Assembly (NCBI GenBank): GCA_048498035.1 | Contig: JBEHYT010000021.1 | Coordinates: forward strand, 1 to 64,000 | Direction: 5' to 3' | Origin: CADEDV01 sp048498035 | Lineage (GTDB): Bacteria; Bacteroidota; Bacteroidia; Chitinophagales; Chitinophagaceae | DNA: 64,000 bases | Part shown: positions 58,758-64,000 of the stretch, piece by piece | Numbering within the stretch: position 1 is the first letter of the stretch | Layout: every line of letters starts with the position of its first letter | Notes under the pieces: generated by a model | Seen by the model: only the letters and a program-made list of their open reading frames with translations | Database searches by the model: none | Told to the model about the DNA's origin: nothing | Translations under genes and position numbers: made by a program

Positions 58758-59333
58758 ATGAAAAAAATCATTTTCGCGGTAGTGGTGCTGATCAGCTTTA
58801 CTTCCGCCCGTGCTCAAAACTTTTCCTTTGGTCTGAAGGCCGGGGCCAACCTCAGCAACTTCACCGGCGGAAATTTTGATGATGTAAAAAAGAAATCGCT
58901 CGTTGGCTTTCATGGCGGGGCATACCTTCGTTTCAGGTTTGCCGGCTTCTCCCTGCAACCCGAAGCATTTATTTCCACCCAGGGCGCCCGCATTGACAGC
59001 GTATCGGGCAGCTACGACTGGAAAGTGACCTATGTAAATGTTCCGGTAATGGCACAATACAATTTCCCCGGTGGCTTCTACCTCGAAGCAGGTCCGCAGG
59101 TTGGTTTTAAAGTAAGTGAAGATGTGGAAAACGAAACCCTGAAAAACTTCGCAAAAAATCTCGACCTCTCTGTGGGCGCAGGCCTCGGTATCCGTGGAAA
59201 GAAAGGCCTGGGAATTGGTATCCGCTACATGGTGGGCGTATCCAAAGTGGGCGATTTTGATTCCAACAACATTAATCCCGATTTTAAGAACGGGGTAGGA
59301 CAGGCGAGCATTTACATTCCGCTCACGCATTAA
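58758..59333 (+). CDS. Outer-membrane beta-barrel, PorT-like
   Basis: 191 aa. Signal peptide MKKIIFAVVVLISFTSARAQ, then NFSFGLKAGANLSNFTGGNF, the typical opening of the Bacteroidota porin/PorT-like barrel family. Strands such as FRFAGFSLQPEAFISTQGA, YVNVPVMAQYNFPGG and LSVGAGLGIRGKKGLGI follow, ending in QASIYIPLTH. It forms an 8-stranded outer-membrane barrel. Function unknown. An upstream ATG at 58710 would put 16 residues before the signal peptide and is rejected. Confidence 0.85.
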   Translation: MKKIIFAVVVLISFTSARAQNFSFGLKAGANLSNFTGGNFDDVKKKSLVGFHGGAYLRFRFAGFSLQPEAFISTQGARIDSVSGSYDWKVTYVNVPVMAQYNFPGGFYLEAGPQVGFKVSEDVENETLKNFAKNLDLSVGAGLGIRGKKGLGIGIRYMVGVSKVGDFDSNNINPDFKNGVGQASIYIPLTH

Positions 59334-59345
59334 TCACAAATCGAT

Positions 59346-60710
59346 TTACAAACCGGCCATATCCTTTGCATATTGTGTGCAGAGGATATGGGCTACCCGG
59401 TATTTGATCTTTACACCACGGTTGGTGTCCGGAACCCTTACCGTTGCTGATTCGCCCGGCGCCACATCCTTAAACGAAAGCGATTGTGTTTTCACCGCAT
59501 CATTGTTTACCCGCAGGTAATCCACTTCCACAATCACATCATCCAGCGTGTATTTGCTGCTGTTTGTTACCGTAAGTTCTAACCCACGGATACCTCCCAG
59601 CGCCACAACCTTATAAGCATTATTGCTGATCGCTACCTGGCTGGAAAGTCCTGACCCATCATTTGACGCCGGTATCGTTTTATTGGTACCTGTTTTTACC
59701 GCACCGGCAGCAACTTCCTGTTGACTGATTGGATCATCTCCGTTAGCTGCCCGCGTTTTCCGACTGCGTTCTCCCGTTAAACTGTTTACTTCAACACCCG
59801 GTGAAAGCACGTCGGCAGGAATTATTTTTTTAGATGCTTCTGCCAGCGGTGTTGCCGGTTGCGCAGCAACGGCCGTTGCCGGCGTTATCATTGCATGGTG
59901 TTGTTCCGGTCTGGCCACGGGATCGGGCCGGGAAGGTGCATGCTGTTCGGACGTTGTCTGTAAAGCGAGGTCAGGTACAACCGCCGCACCGGTTTCAGGT
60001 TGTTGTTGCTGTTGTTGCTGAATGGTAACGGGCTGGGAGGGCGCTACTGCAATCAATTGTGGTTCCTGTTGTGCAGTGCCGCTGTTTTTACGCAGCATCC
60101 AGCCAGTTAATCCACCTACACCCGCAATCATCAACACTACGGCCGCCTTCCGCATCCAACGCAGCACTAAAGCCCGGCTGGCCATCTTTGCCTTTCGGTT
60201 GCGAAGTGTTTCCGCATACCGGTCTGCAATCCGGTCCGCCTCCTCGTCCTGGCTGGCAAACTGGCGATTGGCCGCAGCCACAGGGTTCTCGGTAACGGTA
60301 ATCGCCGCAGTTGTAGATTGTTGTGTAACAGGTTGATAACGTTCATATTGACTATAATCCGGTACCGAAACCTCATTTTTAGCCTTTTTTTGGCCCTGAA
60401 CCGGTTGCCGCGTTTTACCAGGCATCGTCACAAAAACACGCCCCCCGGTCACCGGAAGGGCTGTAGTGGCATCGGCCGACTCTTCCATCGCTTTTCCCGG
60501 CGCATCCTTCTTAAAAAACCGGTCAAACGGCTGCTCCTCAACGGCAGGCGCATAGGCCTTCAATTCCGGGATCTCCCCGGCATAGCGCCAAGCGGCGCTC
60601 TTGCCCGGCACCCAGATCAGGTCGTATGGCTTCAATCCCATCTGCACCAACTCCTCCAGGCTCAGGGGCCCGGTTTCCTTATTATCGCGAAGCAACAGGT
60701 AACTGCTCAT
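59346..60710 (-). CDS. Membrane protein with N-terminal GYF_2 domain and poly-Gln linker
   Basis: 454 aa. Residues 1-50 (MSSYLLLRDNKETGPLSLEEL ... WVPGKSAAWRYAGEIPEL) form a GYF_2/DUF4339 domain, which binds proline-rich peptides. A charged linker follows, then one membrane helix near residue 190 (KAAVVLMIAGVGGLTGWML), a low-complexity periplasmic linker with seven Gln and many Pro/Ala, and a C-terminal beta domain (VVALGGIRGLELTVTNSSKY). A longer frame starting at 60869 is rejected because the GYF domain starts here. Probably a cytoplasm-to-periplasm adaptor. Confidence 0.75.
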   Translation of the reverse strand: MSSYLLLRDNKETGPLSLEELVQMGLKPYDLIWVPGKSAAWRYAGEIPELKAYAPAVEEQPFDRFFKKDAPGKAMEESADATTALPVTGGRVFVTMPGKTRQPVQGQKKAKNEVSVPDYSQYERYQPVTQQSTTAAITVTENPVAAANRQFASQDEEADRIADRYAETLRNRKAKMASRALVLRWMRKAAVVLMIAGVGGLTGWMLRKNSGTAQQEPQLIAVAPSQPVTIQQQQQQQPETGAAVVPDLALQTTSEQHAPSRPDPVARPEQHHAMITPATAVAAQPATPLAEASKKIIPADVLSPGVEVNSLTGERSRKTRAANGDDPISQQEVAAGAVKTGTNKTIPASNDGSGLSSQVAISNNAYKVVALGGIRGLELTVTNSSKYTLDDVIVEVDYLRVNNDAVKTQSLSFKDVAPGESATVRVPDTNRGVKIKYRVAHILCTQYAKDMAGL

Positions 60711-60875
60711 GATCGGTTCTTTTGATAATCTGGGAAAGAACGAAAAAACAGTGCCGTCAAGTGTAAAAAAGTTGTTATAAACCAATTCGTTCCGGGGAGG
60801 CCAACTAATCCACAATCGTGGAAAAAAACGGGGAAAAAAGGCCGGAAGATTAGGCTTTTTGAGGGTCAAAAAAAG

Positions 60876-60883
60876 TAGATTTG
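60876..60883 (+). promoter_or_regulatory. -7 element before gyrA
   Basis: TAGATTTG, 79 bp before the ATG at 60963. A T-rich TTTTTG lies 14 bp upstream, too near for a consensus -33. The leader would be about 70 nt. Confidence 0.4.
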
Positions 60884-60962
60884 CAGGCCTTCTAAAATCC
60901 TGGTTTTTAGGACAACAGGAGGAAGAATTGCAGCCAAATTACCGATTAAGAAAAGTTGAGCT

Positions 60963-63557
60963 ATGGAAGAGAATTTTGAACCAACAGCAACGAACGACTC
61001 AGACCGGATTATTCCCGTAAACATCGAGGAGCAGATGAAGACCGCGTATATCGACTATTCGATGTCGGTAATTGTAGGTCGCGCCCTGCCCGATGTGCGC
61101 GATGGATTTAAACCTGTGCATCGCCGCATTCTTTTTGCGATGAATGAACTCGGGTTAAATCACAACAAGCCGTATAAAAAATCAGCCCGTGTAGTAGGGG
61201 AAGTGCTGGGTAAATATCACCCACATGGCGACTCTTCCGTTTACTTCGCCATGGCCCGCCTGGCGCAGGAATGGAATATGCGTTATACCCTTGTGGACGG
61301 TCAGGGAAACTTCGGTAACCAGGATGGGGATGATCCCGCTGCCATGCGTTACACCGAGGTGCGGCTGGCACGTTTGGGAGAACACATGCTGGACGATATC
61401 GAAAAAGATACCATCGATTTCCAGTTGAATTTCGACGACTCGGAAAAGGAACCATCCATTCTTCCCACGCGCATTCCGCAACTGCTGATCAATGGTAGCA
61501 GTGGTATTGCCGTAGGTATGGCCACCAACATGATGCCGCACAACCTGACAGAGGTGATCAACGGCTGCATTGCCTACATCGACAACCGCGAGATTACGGT
61601 GGATGAAATGATGACCCATATCAAAGCGCCCGATTTTCCAACCGGCGGTATCATCTACGGTATGGAAGGCGTACGGGCTGCAGCGCATTTCGGAAGGGGC
61701 AGGGTAGTGGTGCGTGGACGACTCAATATTGAAACCAAAGCCAGCGGACGCGAACAGATCATCATCACCGAAGTGCCCTACCAGGTTAGCCGCGATGCGC
61801 TCACCAACCGCATTGGCGAACTGGTGAATGAAAAACTGATCGACGGCATTGCACACGTCAACAACGAATCCAACAACAAAGAAGGAACACGTATTGTAAT
61901 TGACCTGAAACGGGATGCAATTGCAAATGTGATCGTGAACCAGTTGTATAAGCTTACAGAACTGCAAACTTCATACGGGATCAATAATGTCGCCATCGTA
62001 AAGGGACGCCCGCGCACACTCAACCTGCGGGATATGATCTTTGAATTTGTCGATTTCCGGCATGAAGTGGTGGTTCGACGTACACAATTTGAGCTCCGCG
62101 AAGCAGAAAAGAAAGCCCATATCCTGCAGGGCTACCTGATTGCTTTGGATCACCTGGATGAAGTGATTGCATTGATCCGGAATTCATCAACGCCCGAAGT
62201 GGCTAAGGAAAACCTGATCAACGCAGGCTGGGGCTTGGATGAGATCCAGGCCAAAGCGATCCTTGAATTACGCCTCCAACGCCTTACCGGCATGGAGCGG
62301 GAAAAGATCAAGGAAGAATATGACGAGTTGATGAAAGTGATCGCCCACCTGCGGGAACTGCTTGCCAATGAACCAATGCGGTATGAAGTAATCAAAACCG
62401 AACTGCTCGAGATCCGCGATAAATATGGCGATGAACGCCGCACCGAGATCACTTATTTGGATGAAGAAGTAAAGATCAAAGACCTGATCAAGGAAGAAGA
62501 TGTAGTGATCACGATCTCTCATTTGGGATATATCAAACGTACACCGGCCGACGAATACCGCGCACAACGCCGCGGCGGCAGGGGAGTGATGGGTGGAAAA
62601 ACGAGGGATGAAGATTATATCGAACATCTCTTCGTGGCATCCACGCACCACACCATGCTTTTCTTTACCGAAAAAGGAAGATGCTATTGGCTCAACGTGT
62701 ACGAAATTCCGGAAGGTGAAAAAACAGGTAAGGGACGCGCTATCCAAAACCTGATCCAACTTTCGCCCGACGATAAGATTCGCGCCGTAATTGACGTGAA
62801 AGATCTCAAGGACGAAGAATTTGTAAAATCGCACAACATCCTTCTTTGTACCAAGAAAGGGATCATTAAAAAAACGGAACTGGCCGATTTCAGTCGCCCG
62901 CGCCAGACCGGGGTAAATGCTATTACTATTATAGAGGGAGATGAGCTGCTGGACGCCAGCATGACAGACGGCAACAGCGAAGTGATGATGGCGGTAAAAA
63001 GCGGTCGCGCGATACGGTTCTCCGAAGAAAAAGTAAGAGCTACAGGCCGCGGCGCCATTGGTGTTGCCGGTATTGAAGTGGATGATGAGAATGATGAAGT
63101 GGTGGGAATGATCTGTATAAACCCGGCTACGGATGCATCCAAAACAGTGCTGGTGGTGAGTGAAAAAGGATTTGGCAAGCGGACGGCGGTAGACGAATAT
63201 CGTTTCACCAATCGCGGAGGAAAAGGAGTGAAGACGATCAATGTAACCGATAAAACGGGTCCACTGGTAGGAATTTTGGCTGTTGAACACGCGAATGAAG
63301 ACCTGATGATCACCTGTAAAAGTGGCGTTACCATTCGTATGCCGGTAAGCGGGATCAGTGAGCAGGGACGAGCTACACAGGGAGTAAAACTGATCCGCCT
63401 GGATGAAGGTGACGAAATTGCCGCTATCACTAAATTGACCGACGACCAGGACCAGCCCGAAACAGCTGAAGAAAACGGAGAAAACACGGGTACTGAAACA
63501 GACAACGCAACCAATGACACCACAACACCATCTTCCGGTGAGGAAAATGGCCAATAA
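60963..63557 (+). CDS. gyrA: DNA gyrase subunit A
   Basis: 864 aa. MKTAYIDYSMSVIVGRALPD and HRRILFAMNELG open the breakage-reunion domain. The catalytic Tyr130 lies in AAMRYTEVRL, the position of E. coli Tyr122. The quinolone region reads YHPHGDSSVYFAMARLAQEW, so the residue equivalent to E. coli Ser83 is Ser, and that of Asp87 is Phe95. The GyrA box needed for wrapping is QRRGGRGV near residue 539, so this is gyrase rather than topoisomerase IV. A Thr/Asn/Glu-rich acidic tail (about 833-864) follows the beta-pinwheel. A TPR gene begins 35 bp downstream. Confidence 0.96.
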   Translation: MEENFEPTATNDSDRIIPVNIEEQMKTAYIDYSMSVIVGRALPDVRDGFKPVHRRILFAMNELGLNHNKPYKKSARVVGEVLGKYHPHGDSSVYFAMARLAQEWNMRYTLVDGQGNFGNQDGDDPAAMRYTEVRLARLGEHMLDDIEKDTIDFQLNFDDSEKEPSILPTRIPQLLINGSSGIAVGMATNMMPHNLTEVINGCIAYIDNREITVDEMMTHIKAPDFPTGGIIYGMEGVRAAAHFGRGRVVVRGRLNIETKASGREQIIITEVPYQVSRDALTNRIGELVNEKLIDGIAHVNNESNNKEGTRIVIDLKRDAIANVIVNQLYKLTELQTSYGINNVAIVKGRPRTLNLRDMIFEFVDFRHEVVVRRTQFELREAEKKAHILQGYLIALDHLDEVIALIRNSSTPEVAKENLINAGWGLDEIQAKAILELRLQRLTGMEREKIKEEYDELMKVIAHLRELLANEPMRYEVIKTELLEIRDKYGDERRTEITYLDEEVKIKDLIKEEDVVITISHLGYIKRTPADEYRAQRRGGRGVMGGKTRDEDYIEHLFVASTHHTMLFFTEKGRCYWLNVYEIPEGEKTGKGRAIQNLIQLSPDDKIRAVIDVKDLKDEEFVKSHNILLCTKKGIIKKTELADFSRPRQTGVNAITIIEGDELLDASMTDGNSEVMMAVKSGRAIRFSEEKVRATGRGAIGVAGIEVDDENDEVVGMICINPATDASKTVLVVSEKGFGKRTAVDEYRFTNRGGKGVKTINVTDKTGPLVGILAVEHANEDLMITCKSGVTIRMPVSGISEQGRATQGVKLIRLDEGDEIAAITKLTDDQDQPETAEENGENTGTETDNATNDTTTPSSGEENGQ

Positions 63558-63566
63558 ATCAACAAT

Positions 63567-63574
63567 TACGTTTG
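63567..63574 (+). promoter_or_regulatory. Possible -7 element before the gene at 63593
   Basis: TACGTTTG, 18 bp before the ATG. No -33; the gene could also be read with gyrA. Confidence 0.3.
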
Positions 63575-63592
63575 CCGATTAAAAAAACAATT

Positions 63593-64000
63593 ATGATCAA
63601 ATCACTCCTTACAGCGCTGATCCTGGTCGCGTCTTTTAGCGCCATGGCGCAGGACCTGGACGACCTGCGGGATGCCGCCGGAAAAAAACAATGGGTAAAA
63701 GCCAAAGATGGTATCGATAAATACCTCGCCAACGAAAAAAATGCAAAAAAAGGATCCGGCTGGTTTTTGAAAGCACAGATCTATAACGGCATTGCACGAG
63801 ATTCCGCAATTGCTTCGCAATATCCAAATGCGCGGGAAGAGGCGTTCAGCGCGTATAAAAAATACCTGGAAGTAGATCCTAAAGCCAATGAAGGTGTGAT
63901 CAACCAGCATTCACCGCTGTTTGATATTGCATTTGGCTACCAGGAGCAGGCCACGATGGACTTCAACACGAAGAAATTTGAAGGTGCCATGACCAACTTC
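63593..64000 (+). CDS. Secreted TPR protein, partial (cut by window end)
   Basis: The visible 136 residues start with signal peptide MIKSLLTALILVASFSAMA. After it, helical repeats such as LRDAAGKKQWVKAKDGIDKYL and WFLKAQIYNGIARDSAIA are TPR-like, as in periplasmic Bacteroidota TPR proteins often placed after gyrA. Ends at the window edge, so the total length is unknown. Confidence 0.8.
   Translation, partial: MIKSLLTALILVASFSAMAQDLDDLRDAAGKKQWVKAKDGIDKYLANEKNAKKGSGWFLKAQIYNGIARDSAIASQYPNAREEAFSAYKKYLEVDPKANEGVINQHSPLFDIAFGYQEQATMDFNTKKFEGAMTNF

Noticed and set aside
62268..63554. 428-aa and 293-aa minus-strand frames opposite gyrA
   Set aside because: Antisense shadows caused by the codon bias of gyrA; composition dominated by Phe, His, Ser; gyrA is certain.
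1..64000. tRNA, rRNA, riboswitch or replication origin
   Set aside because: All gaps above 100 bp were read on both strands; no cloverleaf, rRNA block or known riboswitch core was seen. recF and gyrA are present without dnaA, dnaN or DnaA boxes, so an origin is not supported.

Overview
The window reads as a chromosomal segment of a Bacteroidota bacterium, most likely family Chitinophagaceae. Supporting this: a protein with a gliding-motility type B C-terminal sorting domain (type IX secretion), a carboxypeptidase-regulatory plus TonB-dependent receptor, DUF6089 and PorT-like beta-barrels, a BT_3928-like DoxX protein, a DPE2-like GH77 enzyme with two CBM20 modules, few recognisable Shine-Dalgarno sites, and a recurrent -7 element TAnnTTTG (TACCTTTG, TATTTTTG, TAAATTTG) about 17-80 bp before at least a dozen start codons. 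The species cannot be named from the sequence alone.

Layout. 1-385: left edge with a dispersed repeat, an IS3-family orfA fragment and a heptanucleotide tandem repeat. 386-13402: T9SS-sorted surface protein, oxidoreductase, ThuA protein, two secreted beta-lactamase-fold hydrolases, acetyltransferase, MFS transporter, metallophosphoesterase, several conserved unknowns and a divergent GAPDH paralogue. 13642-28815: a lipoprotein, histidine degradation genes hutI-hutG, an ABC-F ATPase, a DUF3347 protein coupled to a TonB receptor, an M28 peptidase, a YqaE/Pmp3 protein, a previously easy-to-miss 51-aa membrane protein with its own promoter and terminator, 4-alpha-glucanotransferase and a dipeptide epimerase. 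28816-32760: an AT-richer accessory stretch with a broken immunity-like gene, a translationally coupled pair and several orphan small proteins. 32773-46524: M13 peptidase, beta-barrel protein, UbiD-type decarboxylase, ATP-grasp enzyme, TraB/GumN lipoprotein, ndk, an NrnA-like DHH phosphoesterase, an FKBP lipoprotein, folP, DUF1599, DoxX and an orphan DppB-like permease. 46538-47044: a 483-bp non-coding element with terminal inverted repeats and a 12-bp target duplication. 47034-64000: DUF721 and recF, pdhA, a TPR protein, ribH, an Fe-S protein, a molybdopterin oxidoreductase with its cytochrome b, fasciclin, EVE, sirtuin, saccharopine-dehydrogenase-like, beta-barrel, GYF-domain protein, gyrA and the start of a TPR protein.

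Most of the window is ordinary housekeeping and envelope biology in short operons. The most notable signals are non-coding: a MITE-like repeat family (three copies at 1-158, 28960-29077 and 46550-47032) whose best copy carries matching inverted ends and a perfect 12-bp duplication of the end of the DUF721 gene, and whose other two copies abut broken genes. The island at 29-32.7 kb looks like a graveyard or reservoir of toxin/immunity-type genes, but no complete toxin is present, so a new system is not demonstrated. No rRNA, tRNA, CRISPR array or complete insertion sequence was found.
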